A program made the position numbers and the translations under genes. Shown here piece after piece: positions 38,566-47,214 of a stretch of DNA of 64,000 bases. The notes under the pieces were generated by a model. It made no database searches. It saw only the letters and a list, made by a program, of their open reading frames with translations, and was not told the DNA's origin. Source of the stretch: an uncultured Acidobacteriia bacterium (GTDB lineage Bacteria > Acidobacteriota > Terriglobia > Bryobacterales > Bryobacteraceae); contig CAINNJ010000033.1 of assembly GCA_903851195.1 (NCBI GenBank), forward strand, positions 310,001-374,000. The letters run 5' to 3'. Within the stretch, counting starts at the first letter, position 1; every line of letters begins with the position of its first letter.

Positions 38566-40791
38566 ATGCGTTCCGCTCTGGCCGCACTCTGCCTGTTGCC
38601 CGCCCTCTTCGCCGCGGACGACTTCACACAGAACATCCGGCCCGTCCTCGCCGAAAACTGTTCGCCCTGCCACCAGAAGAACTTCTTAAAGGCGCAGACC
38701 GCGCAGGATCTCCAATCGAGCCGCGGCCTCTGGCGCAACGTCTCGTCGCAACTGCGCAACCGCACCATGCCTCCGGTGGCCTCGAAACTCACCGAAGACG
38801 ACCGCCTGCGCGTCGCCACCTGGGTGGATAACGAACTGCGCCGCACCGCCTGCAGCAATGGCGATTACGCGGGCGCCCCGGCCATCCGCCGTCTGAATCG
38901 CCGCGAGTACCACAACACCGTTCGGGACCTTCTGGGCGTTGATTTCGATGTCTCGCTGATCTTCCCGGCCGACGGCACGGGCGGCGCGGGCTTCGACACC
39001 AACGGCGAAACCCTCTACGTCCCGCCCGTTCTGATGGAACGTTACATGGAAGCGTCCCAGCAGATTCTGGATCGCGTCATCGTCACCTCGCCGCTCTCAA
39101 AAACCTGGAGCGACCCGCGCCAGATGGCCCCCGGAGATGAGTTCAGTCTCACCATCCCCGTTTACCTCAACGGCGATTACGAAGTCCGCGCCACAGTCGA
39201 ACGTACGGACAAGCCCACCGCGCTCACCCTCAAAGTGGATGGCCTGCCCGCTGGCAAATTGAACGTGCGCCAGGCCGCCGCGCCGCGCCCTCTCGTCGCA
39301 AGACAGCAGATTCACCTGCTGCGGGGCGAACACACGCTCACCATCTCCTCCGGCGACGCGCCGGCCGCCATCGTCACCCTCACCGTGGAACAGCGCGCCG
39401 AAGCCGCGTCTCCCGAAAAGCGCGCGCTGCACTATCGTCTGCTTGGCATCGAGCCCGGCGAAGAGCCGCTGCAGGCCCGCAAAGCTGCCGCTCGCACCCT
39501 CGCGTCATTCCTTCCCAAAGCGTTCCGCCGTCCGGTGGAACAGGCGGAAATCGACCGTTTCATGACGCTTTATGACCGCGCCGCGGAACGGGGCGATCCC
39601 TACACCGAGCGCATGAAACTCACGCTCCGGGGCGTGCTCGTCTTCCCCGATTTTCTCTTCAAAGTCGAAAAGCGCGATCCCGCGCCCGGCATCCATCCGG
39701 TCGGCCAGTACGAACTCGCCGCCCGGCTCTCGTACTTCCTCTGGTCCGCCCCGCCCGACGAAGAACTGCTCCGCCTCGCCGAGCGTGGCCGCCTGCAGGA
39801 CAACACCGTTCTGACCGCCCAGGTGGACCGCATGCTCGACGACCCGCGTTCCCGCACCTTCGTCGATACCTTCGTCGGCCAGTGGCTCGGCACGCAGGAT
39901 CTCGGTGGCCGCGTGGCCCCGCTGCTCACGGAATTGCAGGCTTATTACACGCCCGACGTCGCCGCCGATTTGCGCACCGAGCCCATTCTCTTCTTTAACC
40001 ACATCCTCGCCGAAGATCGCAGCCTGCTCGACCTGCTCAACGCCGATTACACCTACATGAACGAACGCCTCGCGCGCTTCTACCAGCTCGAAACCAAGGT
40101 GGACGTGCACGGCAACGACTTCCGTCTCGTGAAGTGGCCCGACAACCACCGCGGCGGCGTCATCGGCATGGGAGCCGTTCTGGCCATGACCTCGCACTAC
40201 TCGCAGACCAGCCCGGTGCTGCGCGGCGCGTGGGCTCTCGAAACCTTACTCGGCACCCCGGTGCCCCCGCCGCCCCCCGACGTTCCTCCGCTCGACAACA
40301 GCAAAAAGAAGGCCGACCTGACCGTGCGGGAGAAGCTGGAACTGCATCGCGCCAGCCCCTCCTGTTCCGCCTGCCACAAGCTCATGGACCCCATCGGCTT
40401 TGCTCTTGAAAATTTCGACTGGATGGGCCGCTGGCGCGACAACGAATCGAACGGCAAGCCGCTCGATATCTCCGGCGTGCTGCCCTCCGGCGATAAATTC
40501 GAAGGGCCGGCCGAACTCCGCCTCGCGCTGATGAACCACAAGGACGAGTTCGTCCGCCACATCACCGGCAAGGTGCTCGGCTACGCGCTGGGCCGCAGCC
40601 TGCAGGATGGCGATAGCTGCACCATCCAGACGCTCGCCGACCGTTTGCAGAAGGACAACTACCGCGCAAGGACGCTGATCCGCGAAGTCGTCCTGAGCCT
40701 GCCGTTCCGGAACTCGCAGGGTGGACTGATCAAGGTGGAGAACACGCCGCCTCCGCCGCCCAAACGCAATAAGCCGATGGTTACGAAGTAG
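38566..40791 (+). CDS. DUF1592 domain protein with two c-type heme motifs, second copy
   Basis: 741 residues from the ATG at 38566, one base after the DUF1552 stop (the two start/stop codons nearly touch, so translation is coupled). Signal peptide SALAALCLLPALFA, heme motif CSPCH at residues 32-36, then DUF1587 (RLNRREYHNTVRDLLGVDF), DUF1592 (AARLSYFLWSAPPDEELL), DUF1588 (GGVIGMGAVLAMTSHYSQTS; LLGTPVPPPPPDVP) and a second heme motif in CSACHKLMDPIGFALENFD. Periplasmic. The last 11 bases overlap the convergent nucleoside hydrolase gene. Substrate and partner unknown, presumably the DUF1552 protein. Confidence 0.92.
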   Translation: MRSALAALCLLPALFAADDFTQNIRPVLAENCSPCHQKNFLKAQTAQDLQSSRGLWRNVSSQLRNRTMPPVASKLTEDDRLRVATWVDNELRRTACSNGDYAGAPAIRRLNRREYHNTVRDLLGVDFDVSLIFPADGTGGAGFDTNGETLYVPPVLMERYMEASQQILDRVIVTSPLSKTWSDPRQMAPGDEFSLTIPVYLNGDYEVRATVERTDKPTALTLKVDGLPAGKLNVRQAAAPRPLVARQQIHLLRGEHTLTISSGDAPAAIVTLTVEQRAEAASPEKRALHYRLLGIEPGEEPLQARKAAARTLASFLPKAFRRPVEQAEIDRFMTLYDRAAERGDPYTERMKLTLRGVLVFPDFLFKVEKRDPAPGIHPVGQYELAARLSYFLWSAPPDEELLRLAERGRLQDNTVLTAQVDRMLDDPRSRTFVDTFVGQWLGTQDLGGRVAPLLTELQAYYTPDVAADLRTEPILFFNHILAEDRSLLDLLNADYTYMNERLARFYQLETKVDVHGNDFRLVKWPDNHRGGVIGMGAVLAMTSHYSQTSPVLRGAWALETLLGTPVPPPPPDVPPLDNSKKKADLTVREKLELHRASPSCSACHKLMDPIGFALENFDWMGRWRDNESNGKPLDISGVLPSGDKFEGPAELRLALMNHKDEFVRHITGKVLGYALGRSLQDGDSCTIQTLADRLQKDNYRARTLIREVVLSLPFRNSQGGLIKVENTPPPPPKRNKPMVTK

Positions 40792-41749
40792 CTTCGTCCC
40801 GGAGCGCCCTGTACAGCGTTTCTTTCCATCGCGCCGTGTCGATCGTCCAGCAGATCCGCACGGGCCGGGCAGCTTTCCAAACGTCGCGGTTCCGCCCGTC
40901 GCCGCCAACACCCAGCCGGTCCACCACCGTCGCGCCCCGCGTCAGTTCCCCGGCCACTTCCACGTCCACCAGGTGTTCGCTCGCCGACGTGCAAACCGAC
41001 GGATCCAGCGCGATGGCCATGGCCACCGGGTCGGGCAGCGAAATCCCGACCTCCCCCGTTTGAATCCGGTACGCCTCCTGCGCCGTCGAGTTGGACTCGA
41101 TCGCAAACCGTCCAACCCGCGAACCGAATCCCCGCACGCGCTCGATATCCCACGCTGACAGAGCCGCCTCGCCCCGGCACAGATGCCAGCCCACCAACTC
41201 CGTCGGCATGCCCGCGCGCAACACCATCCGCGCCGCTTCCGGATCCACCCAGATGTTGTACTCCGCCGCCGGCGTCACATTTCCCTCGCTGCACGGATTG
41301 CCGCCCATCACCACGCACCGGCCCACTTTGGCCGCGATGCCCGGATCCTTCGCCAGCGCCAGCGCGATATTCGTGAGCGGACCCAGCGTTATAAATGTGA
41401 TGCCGGGGTGGCGATGAACACACTCCACGATCGCGTCCACCGCGTGAGCCGGTTCTGCGGCGCGCGCCGGCGCGGCATAGCCGTGGTCGCCCAAACCATC
41501 CTGCCCGTGGAACCACGAGGCATCCAAATACTCCCGCCACAGCGGCTTCTCCGCGCCCGCGAACACCGGCACCTTGGATCCGCACAGTTCCGCCACATAC
41601 AGCGCGTTCCGCGTGCCCTGCCAGACCGGAACATTTCCGGCCACCGTCGTGATCGCCGCCACCTTGATATCCGGACTCCGCAGCGCCATGATCAGCGCAA
41701 CAGCATCATCGGAGGCAGTATCGGTATCGATCAGGAAAGTGCGCTGCAT
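40781..41749 (-). CDS. Inosine-uridine preferring nucleoside hydrolase family protein
   Basis: 322 residues. The N-terminal calcium site is intact: FLIDTDTASDDAVAL. Others: TVAGNVPVWQGTRNALYVAELCG, FITLGPLTNIALAL, CVVMGGNPCSEGNVTPAAEYNIWVDPEAA and SLPDPVAMAIAL for the last metal-ligand Asp. It cleaves the N-glycosidic bond of nucleosides, giving ribose and a base. Its ATG directly abuts the stop codon of the molybdopterin-fold gene (TAG-ATG), which is unusual company for a nucleoside hydrolase. Its last bases overlap the convergent DUF1592 gene. Confidence 0.92.
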   Translation of the reverse strand: MQRTFLIDTDTASDDAVALIMALRSPDIKVAAITTVAGNVPVWQGTRNALYVAELCGSKVPVFAGAEKPLWREYLDASWFHGQDGLGDHGYAAPARAAEPAHAVDAIVECVHRHPGITFITLGPLTNIALALAKDPGIAAKVGRCVVMGGNPCSEGNVTPAAEYNIWVDPEAARMVLRAGMPTELVGWHLCRGEAALSAWDIERVRGFGSRVGRFAIESNSTAQEAYRIQTGEVGISLPDPVAMAIALDPSVCTSASEHLVDVEVAGELTRGATVVDRLGVGGDGRNRDVWKAARPVRICWTIDTARWKETLYRALRDEATS

Positions 41750-42235
41750 CTACCTCTGCAATTGCACCACATCCAGCGATTCCAGCATGCGGACGGACCG
41801 CGCCCCCGCGGAGTCGTTCGGACAGATCAGGCGCAGCGGGCCCTCTTTCTCGTCCAGCGCCTTGCCCGTGCGGCTGTCGACCACCACGATCTCCTCATTG
41901 CCCAGATCCGCCGCAATCTCTCCCAACGAAAAAATCGCCTGATACCCGTCCCGCGCCTTCGCCAGAATGTACGTGGTAAGTTCCTTCCCGCGCACATTCT
42001 TCCCCCTGGGAACGCCCGCCCTGAGCAGGATCTCCCGCAGACGAACGCCCTCGTAAGCGACGCGGGTTCCGTCCGGCGCGGGCACCGACACGGTCTCGTG
42101 CGGCATCTTCGCCAGATCCTCGGCCTTCAGCACCAGCGCCGGTCCGCTTTCGGTCCGCACCGTAAGCTCCGCGCCCTGCGCCGCGGCGCACACGCAGAGC
42201 AGCAGACTCCATCCGAAACGAGATCCTGTGCGCAT
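41750..42235 (-). CDS. Small molybdopterin-binding-domain (sulfite oxidase-fold-like) secreted protein
   Basis: 161 residues with a signal peptide (FGWSLLLCVCAAAQGAE). The mature part matches short versions of the oxidoreductase molybdopterin-binding domain: LVLKAEDLAKMPHETVSV, VAYEGVRLREILLRAGVPRG, VVDSRTGKALDEKEGPLRLICPND and RMLESLDVVQL. The cysteine that would ligate molybdenum in sulfite oxidases is not evident in the usual place (only Cys in LICPND), so it may not be an active enzyme. It is the second gene in a three-gene minus-strand operon behind the Mop gene (seven bases). Confidence 0.78.
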   Translation of the reverse strand: MRTGSRFGWSLLLCVCAAAQGAELTVRTESGPALVLKAEDLAKMPHETVSVPAPDGTRVAYEGVRLREILLRAGVPRGKNVRGKELTTYILAKARDGYQAIFSLGEIAADLGNEEIVVVDSRTGKALDEKEGPLRLICPNDSAGARSVRMLESLDVVQLQR

Positions 42236-42242
42236 GGCGACA

Positions 42243-42449
42243 TCAGTCCTTTTGAATCATCACTTCGGTGGATTTCACCACCACCCGAACCTCATCGCCC
42301 TGAGCAAGGCCGAGATCTTCCACGCTCTGCCGCGTGATCACGCTCTCGATCAGATTCTCGCCGACCCGCACGACCACGCGCGCCATAATCTCGCCCAGAT
42401 GGACCTGTTCCACCGTTCCGGGAAGCTGGTTTCTTGCGGAAAGTGACAT
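42243..42449 (-). CDS. Molybdenum-pterin-binding (Mop/TOBE) protein
   Basis: 68 residues from the ATG at 42449, with GGAGG seven bases upstream. LSARNQLPGTVEQVHLGEIMARVVVRVG ... IESVITRQSVEDLGLAQGDEVRVVVKSTEVMIQKD is the full Mop domain, which binds molybdate or tungstate oxyanions in an oligomer for storage or sensing. It heads an operon with the small molybdopterin-fold protein and a nucleoside hydrolase. Its start is only 59 bases from the divergent third Oar-like receptor, so they share a control region. Confidence 0.9.
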   Translation of the reverse strand: MSLSARNQLPGTVEQVHLGEIMARVVVRVGENLIESVITRQSVEDLGLAQGDEVRVVVKSTEVMIQKD

Positions 42450-42488
42450 GGTTCCTCCATTTCTATCAGACTCGGCGCCCGCCCGCAA

Positions 42489-42527
42489 ATTGTCTTGCAT
42501 TCAGGACAATGATAATCTTACAAGACA
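42489..42527. promoter_or_regulatory. Overlapping palindromes, candidate operator between mop operon and receptor gene
   Basis: ATTGTC (42489) pairs with GACAAT (to 42510) and TGTCTTG (42491-42497) with CAAGACA (42521-42527). Both inverted repeats are perfect and lie in the 59-base divergent spacer and the first bases of the receptor gene. Symmetry of this type suggests a dimeric repressor site; the regulator is not identified. Confidence 0.5.
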
Positions 42528-45500
42528 TGACTCCGATGGGAATAACAGCCGTGCTCACCGCGATGCTGGTCTTTCCGGTGACGTGTTTTGGACAGGCCGG
42601 CAAGGCCGAACTGTTCGGCGCCGTGCTGGATCCGGCCGGTCTCGCGGTGTCCGCCGCGAACATAACCGCCGCGGAAACCAGCACCGGCGCGCGTTTCCGT
42701 GAAGTGTCGGACGCGGAGGGCGCCTACCACCTGCTCGGCCTGCCCGCCGGGAACTACGAACTGCTCGTCGAGAAGCCCGGCTTTCGCCCGTACCGTCAGA
42801 CCGGCCTCACTCTCCGCCTGGGCGACCAGTCCCGGCTCGACATCAGACTTGTGCTCGGGCAGGCCTCGGAATCGGTGGACGTGAACGCGGAAGCCTCCCT
42901 GCTGCAGACCGCCGGCGGTTCCGTCAGTTACCACGTGAACGGCTCACAGATCGAAACGCTGCCGCTCGACGGCCGCAATTTCATTCCCCTGGTCGCGCTC
43001 TCGCCCGGCGTGGCTCTACCCGGTGGCGGCTCTCTGCTGCCCCGCATCAACGGCAGCCGTCCCCGCACCAACGAGTACAATTACGACGGCATCAGTGTCC
43101 TGCAGCCCGAACCCGGCCAGGTCGCCTTTTATCCCGTAATCGACGCCATCGCCGAGTTCCGCCTCAACATCAATTCGTACTCGCCCGAATACGGCCGATC
43201 AAACGGCGGCGCGGTGATGGTGATCGGAAAATCGGGCGGCAACCAGCTGCACGGCAGCCTGTTCGAATTCTTCCGCAATGAAGATCTGAATGCGCGCAAC
43301 TACTTCGCACCCGCGGGCGCAAAGCCGGAATTCCGCCGCAACCAGTACGGGCTGACGCTCGGCGGCCCCCTCCGCAGAAACCAAACATTCTTCTTTGCCG
43401 ATTGGCAGGGCACCCGGCTCCGCACCGGCATCACGCGCCAAAGCGTCGTTCCCACCGTGGCCCAGCGGGCCGGAATCTTCGCTTCCGCCATTTACGATCC
43501 CGCCACTTCACCCCGCGTTGCCTTTCCCGCCAACACAATCCCCGCAAGCCGGATCGATCCCCTCGCCGCCCAGGTTCTGCAGCACTATCCGCTTCCCAAC
43601 GCGCCCGGCGCCAACAACTATATCCGCACCGCCGTCGAGCCGGATGACCAGGACCAGTTCGATGGCCGCATCGATCACGTCTTCACGGAAAATCACCGCG
43701 CTTTTGTGCGTTACTCGTATGCGCATGACAACGACAATCCCGTGACCTTTCTCCCGGAAGGAAGCGGTAATCTGACCTCCGGCGTCACCGGTCACGCCAT
43801 CACGAAAGGCTCTGGTCTCGCCTCCGAATACGCCTGGACAATCTCCCCGCGCACCCTCAATCAGGCTCGCTTCGGCTTCACCACCCGCGATGTCAACCAG
43901 ACCTCTCTGCAGAACGGCGGCATCAATGTCCCCGGCGCGCCGGTCAGCACCTTTCCTTCCACGCTGCCCATCTTCACGGTTACCGGCCTGCAGCAGATCG
44001 GCCCCACGGCTGCGTCCAACACGAAGTTCAATACCGCCGTCACGGAGTTTCTGGACACGCTCTCTCTGGTTCGCGGACGCCACACCTTCAGGTTCGGCGT
44101 CGACCTTCGCCGCGAAGCGCTCGACATTGTCAATCCGGCCAACCCGACCGGTTCCTACGCCTTCACCACCACGGGCACGAACTCTTCTGCGGCCGCGGGC
44201 GGTAATGCCGTCGCGTCCCTGCTGTTGGGCCAGGTCAACGCGTTCAGTATCGACATTCAGAATGAAGCTCTCCGCGATCGCGCTCACATCGCTGAATTTT
44301 TCGCCGGCGATTCCTGGAAACTGACCGACCGCCTCACCGTCGACCTGGGCACCCGTTACACGCTCAACTTTCCCTCAACCGAAGTCAACAATCACGCCGC
44401 CGTCTTCAATCTGAAAACCCAGGTGCTGGACTTTCCCCACACCGCCCGCGAACTGGGACTCGGCGATTTCGGCCCGCGTCTCGGGCTGGCTTACCGGCTG
44501 ACGGACAGCCTTGTGCTCCGGTCCGGCTACGGCCTCGTCTGGTTCGAACAAACCGGCATCACCACGCCTTTCACGCTGCCGCAGTTTCCCTTTGTCCAGA
44601 CCGTGGGGCAACAGTCGCAGGACAACATCAACCCCGCCTTCGTGCTCTCGGCCGGCCCCTCCGTTCAGGTCGCTGCGCCCAATCCGAACTCAGGACTCGG
44701 ACAGGGCGTCTTCGGCGTCGATCGCAATGTCGGCTCGGGCTACTCGCAGCAGTGGAACTTCACGCTGCAGAAAACCTTCGGACGCGACCTGAATCTGGAA
44801 GTCGGCTATCTTGGGTCCAAAAATACCCACCTGGGCCTGCCGGAATCGAATCTCAACCAGTTGCCGGCCGCCGATCTCGCGCTCGGTTCCGCCCTCACCG
44901 CGAAGGTCGCGAATCCGTATTACGGGCAGATTCCGGCCTCCTCGTCTCTTGGCCAGTCCACCCTCACGCAGCAGCAGTTGCTCCGCGCCTACCCGCGCTT
45001 TACCAATGTGGCTCTCTTCCGCGATAACGTTGCCGATTCCGCTTACGAAGCCTTTCAGGCCCGGCTGGAAAAGCGCTTCTCGCGCGGCCTGACCTTTACC
45101 TTCGCCTATACGTTCTCCAAACTGATCGACGACGCCTCCACCTACTTCTCGCAAACCATCTTCACCGGCCCCACGCTGACCACCATCGGCGCCGCCGACG
45201 CCTTCAACCGCAAGCTGGAACGCGATGTTTCGAGCGGCGATATCCCGCGCGTCTTCTCCGCCGGCTGGATGTACCGGATCCCGCGCTGGTGGAAGATTTC
45301 CGGCTGGCAGGTGGGCGGCTTGGTCCGCGTCCAGGCCGGGGATGCTGTCCCGGTCACGCAGGCCACGAACAACCTCTCGGCCTTTGGCTACGCGGTGCAG
45401 CGTCCCAACCGCATTGCGAATCCGAACGACTTCGCCGCGCGCAGCGCCGGCGCCTGGTTCGACAAGACCGCGTTCGCCGCCGCCGGCCCGTTCTTCATCG

Positions 45501-45739
45501 GCAACAGTTCCCGCAATCCGGTCCGCGGCCCCGGCCTCCAGAATGCCGACGTCATGCTCGGCAAAACCTTCCGCGTGACCGAGAGAATGAACTTCGAATT
45601 CCGCGCCGAAGCCTTCAACGTCAGCAACACCCCGCCGCTGAACGACCCGAACGGTTCCTTCGGCAGCGTGGCGTTCGGAACCATCGCCAGCGCCGGAAAT
45701 CCGCGCGACTTCGAGTTTGTCGGAAAATTCCGGTTCTGA
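42509..45739 (+). CDS. Oar-like outer membrane receptor, third copy
   Basis: 1076 residues from the ATG at 42509 (AGGA close by); ATGs at 42527 and 42536 are also possible. Signal peptide MGITAVLTAMLVFPVTCFGQ, then carboxypeptidase-regulatory-like domain (ELFGAVLDPAGLAVSAANITA; YHLLGLPAGNYELLVEKPGF), plug (DGRNFIPLVALSPGVALPGGG; YNYDGISVLQPEPGQVAF) and a large barrel ending FEFVGKFRF. TonB dependence is assumed from the family. Its promoter region is shared with the molybdate-binding operon, so its ligand might relate to that operon, which is only a guess. Confidence 0.9.
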   Translation: MIILQDMTPMGITAVLTAMLVFPVTCFGQAGKAELFGAVLDPAGLAVSAANITAAETSTGARFREVSDAEGAYHLLGLPAGNYELLVEKPGFRPYRQTGLTLRLGDQSRLDIRLVLGQASESVDVNAEASLLQTAGGSVSYHVNGSQIETLPLDGRNFIPLVALSPGVALPGGGSLLPRINGSRPRTNEYNYDGISVLQPEPGQVAFYPVIDAIAEFRLNINSYSPEYGRSNGGAVMVIGKSGGNQLHGSLFEFFRNEDLNARNYFAPAGAKPEFRRNQYGLTLGGPLRRNQTFFFADWQGTRLRTGITRQSVVPTVAQRAGIFASAIYDPATSPRVAFPANTIPASRIDPLAAQVLQHYPLPNAPGANNYIRTAVEPDDQDQFDGRIDHVFTENHRAFVRYSYAHDNDNPVTFLPEGSGNLTSGVTGHAITKGSGLASEYAWTISPRTLNQARFGFTTRDVNQTSLQNGGINVPGAPVSTFPSTLPIFTVTGLQQIGPTAASNTKFNTAVTEFLDTLSLVRGRHTFRFGVDLRREALDIVNPANPTGSYAFTTTGTNSSAAAGGNAVASLLLGQVNAFSIDIQNEALRDRAHIAEFFAGDSWKLTDRLTVDLGTRYTLNFPSTEVNNHAAVFNLKTQVLDFPHTARELGLGDFGPRLGLAYRLTDSLVLRSGYGLVWFEQTGITTPFTLPQFPFVQTVGQQSQDNINPAFVLSAGPSVQVAAPNPNSGLGQGVFGVDRNVGSGYSQQWNFTLQKTFGRDLNLEVGYLGSKNTHLGLPESNLNQLPAADLALGSALTAKVANPYYGQIPASSSLGQSTLTQQQLLRAYPRFTNVALFRDNVADSAYEAFQARLEKRFSRGLTFTFAYTFSKLIDDASTYFSQTIFTGPTLTTIGAADAFNRKLERDVSSGDIPRVFSAGWMYRIPRWWKISGWQVGGLVRVQAGDAVPVTQATNNLSAFGYAVQRPNRIANPNDFAARSAGAWFDKTAFAAAGPFFIGNSSRNPVRGPGLQNADVMLGKTFRVTERMNFEFRAEAFNVSNTPPLNDPNGSFGSVAFGTIASAGNPRDFEFVGKFRF

Positions 45740-45783
45740 GTAATGAGCGCCGGCTCTTCCGTTTCCGGCTGCTGTTGTCGCGC

Positions 45784-45991
45784 ATGGCAGAGTCGGCGTT
45801 AAAATCGGTAGATAGTCAGGCCACGGCGGAAGACCTCGGCGGCTAATAAAAACGGCGCCGAGCCGAAGGCGGTTTCGGACCTCGGAAAAACACTGCGGAA
45901 GATCTCGGACGACTGCGTGGCCGCAGGCGGCAAACTGTTGAACCGGCGTGAACTGGAACGAGAGGTTGCGGAGCGCCGGGGATCCCGGTAG
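45784..45991 (+). pseudogene. Probable antitoxin gene with a frameshift, upstream of the PIN toxin
   Basis: ATG 45784 opens a 20-residue frame (MAESALKSVDSQATAEDLGG) that stops at TAA. The neighbouring frame continues with antitoxin-like sequence (SDLGKTLRKISDD and KLLNRRELEREVAERRGSR) to a TAG at 45989-45991, but has no start codon of its own. Joining the two needs a shift near 45842. The TAG overlaps the GTG start of the PIN toxin gene (TAGTG), the usual arrangement of a toxin-antitoxin operon. Confidence 0.5.
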
Positions 45992-46557
45992 TGGTTGGCC
46001 CGATCCGGACGTTTCTCGACAGTGGTGTCCTGATCGCAGCATTCAAGGGCGCTCCCCAACTGCGGGAAGTGGCTCTGCAGGTTTTGGAAGATCCTCACCG
46101 GGTGTTCGTCACCAGCCCGTTCGTGCGGCTGGAAGTGCTGCTCAAGGCGATCTTCAACAAACAGGCGAACGAGAGGCGCTTCTATGAGCATTTCTTCGCG
46201 CGCGCCGAGTTCGCGTCCGATCTGATGGCGATCTTCGATCTTGGTGAGAAAGAGGCGGCGAAAACAGGCGTTGGCTCGATGGACTCCCTGCATCTGGCGG
46301 CCGCACATCTTATGAATGCGGACGAGTTCCTGACTACCGAAGAGGCAAATACCGAAGGGGCAAAGAAGTCGATTCACCGGTCCCGGCTTGTGAAGGTCGT
46401 CTGCGTGGTTGTTGAACGCCAGCGATCCGCGAGCCAGAGAGGCGGCGGAGGAACTTCGCCAGGAATTCCTGAAATGAACGACATTCTCACGCCCGACCTC
46501 TCTGTTGCTCCTCATGGGCGACTTGGGGCGTTAGGACGAAGAGTGGCGCTCCAATGA
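45991..46557 (+). CDS. PIN domain protein, VapC-like toxin with unusual C-terminal tail
   Basis: 188 residues from a GTG. PIN ribonuclease acidic residues are visible: FLDSGVLIAAF (Asp), FVRLEVLLK (Glu), SMDSLHLAAAHLMNADEFLTTEE (Asp and Glu/Asp cluster). VapC toxins cut tRNA or rRNA and are usually about 130-145 residues; this fold should end near KSIHRSRLVKVVCV, and the remaining ~45 residues (RSASQRGGGGTSPGIPEMN...) look like read-through after loss of a stop. Since the antitoxin just upstream appears broken, the pair may be inactive. Confidence 0.7.
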   Translation: MVGPIRTFLDSGVLIAAFKGAPQLREVALQVLEDPHRVFVTSPFVRLEVLLKAIFNKQANERRFYEHFFARAEFASDLMAIFDLGEKEAAKTGVGSMDSLHLAAAHLMNADEFLTTEEANTEGAKKSIHRSRLVKVVCVVVERQRSASQRGGGGTSPGIPEMNDILTPDLSVAPHGRLGALGRRVALQ

Positions 46558-46735
46558 CGAATCGGACTTCGGCACGAAAAGCTTTCGCGGCCAAATCAAT
46601 GCTTTCAGCAAAGGTTTCGCGGGACCACAATGTTTCGGAGCGAAATCCCGCGTAGCGCGATAGTCTGGACCGACTCGATCAGTCAGTTCGGCTATCCTAC
46701 CCATTGAGGGAAGGCTCTTGCAAAGCCTGGACTGA

Positions 46736-46972
46736 AATCCAAAAGCCTGCATCCTTGCTGCGGAGTTATTTCAAATGACCGGGAAGAGCCTCACCACTGC
46801 CGTCACCGCCGCGCTCGAACAGCGTCTCGAGCAGGAGCACCACCGGCAAAGCGAAAAGCGGCCGGCTCAGGAGATTCTCAAATACGCCGAACGCTTGGCC
46901 GCTGGCATGAAGCCCGGCAGCGATTCCTCTCGGCATGCCGATCTATACGGCGAAGACGGAATGCCCGCCTGA
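46736..46972 (+). pseudogene. VapB-like antitoxin (Rv0623 type) with damaged N-terminus
   Basis: An ATG at 46775 gives 65 residues: MTGKSLTTAVTAALEQRLEQ ... KYAERLAAGMKPG ... ADLYGEDGMPA, a VapB pattern. The family motif extends upstream in the same frame (NPKACILAAELFQ) to a TGA at 46733 with no possible start codon, so the N-terminal DNA-binding strand is lost or cannot be translated. The stop codon overlaps the remnant of a vapC toxin gene. Possibly still made from 46775 as a shortened antitoxin. Confidence 0.65.
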
Positions 46973-47071
46973 TTCTGGATGCCTAGGCACTGCTCGCAGT
47001 GCTGGTTTTGCATAGGTTAGTCTTGCCATTACCATCGAAGCCGCCCGTGCTGCGCCTGTAGGAGATCCGTA
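46969..47071 (+). pseudogene. vapC toxin remnant with a nonsense codon
   Basis: Directly after the antitoxin frame, ATTCTGGATGCCTAGGCACT reads ILDA-stop-A and continues LLAVL: the N-terminus of a PIN toxin (ILDASALLAVL in intact relatives) with TAG in place of a serine codon. A fragment AITIEAARAAP appears in another frame at ~47029-47060. No acidic PIN core follows. The toxin is dead while part of its antitoxin frame remains. Confidence 0.6.
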
Positions 47072-47214
47072 AATTTCCGAGCAGCCACTCGCGCCGCAAA
47101 CATGCATGATCACGAAGAGTAGCGGTAAAACAAACCCATCAAATGCCGCGCTAAGAAACATGAAAATTTCCGCACGAACCCGAGAAGTCATTGAAAACAA
47201 ACAAGCGACCTCGC

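Noticed and set aside
46490-46676. Minus-strand open frame of ~63 codons (AGFRSETLWSRETFAESIDL...) after the PIN toxin
   Set aside because: It reads like protein but has no start codon after its upstream stop and no family I recognise; it may be a gene remnant but cannot be supported.
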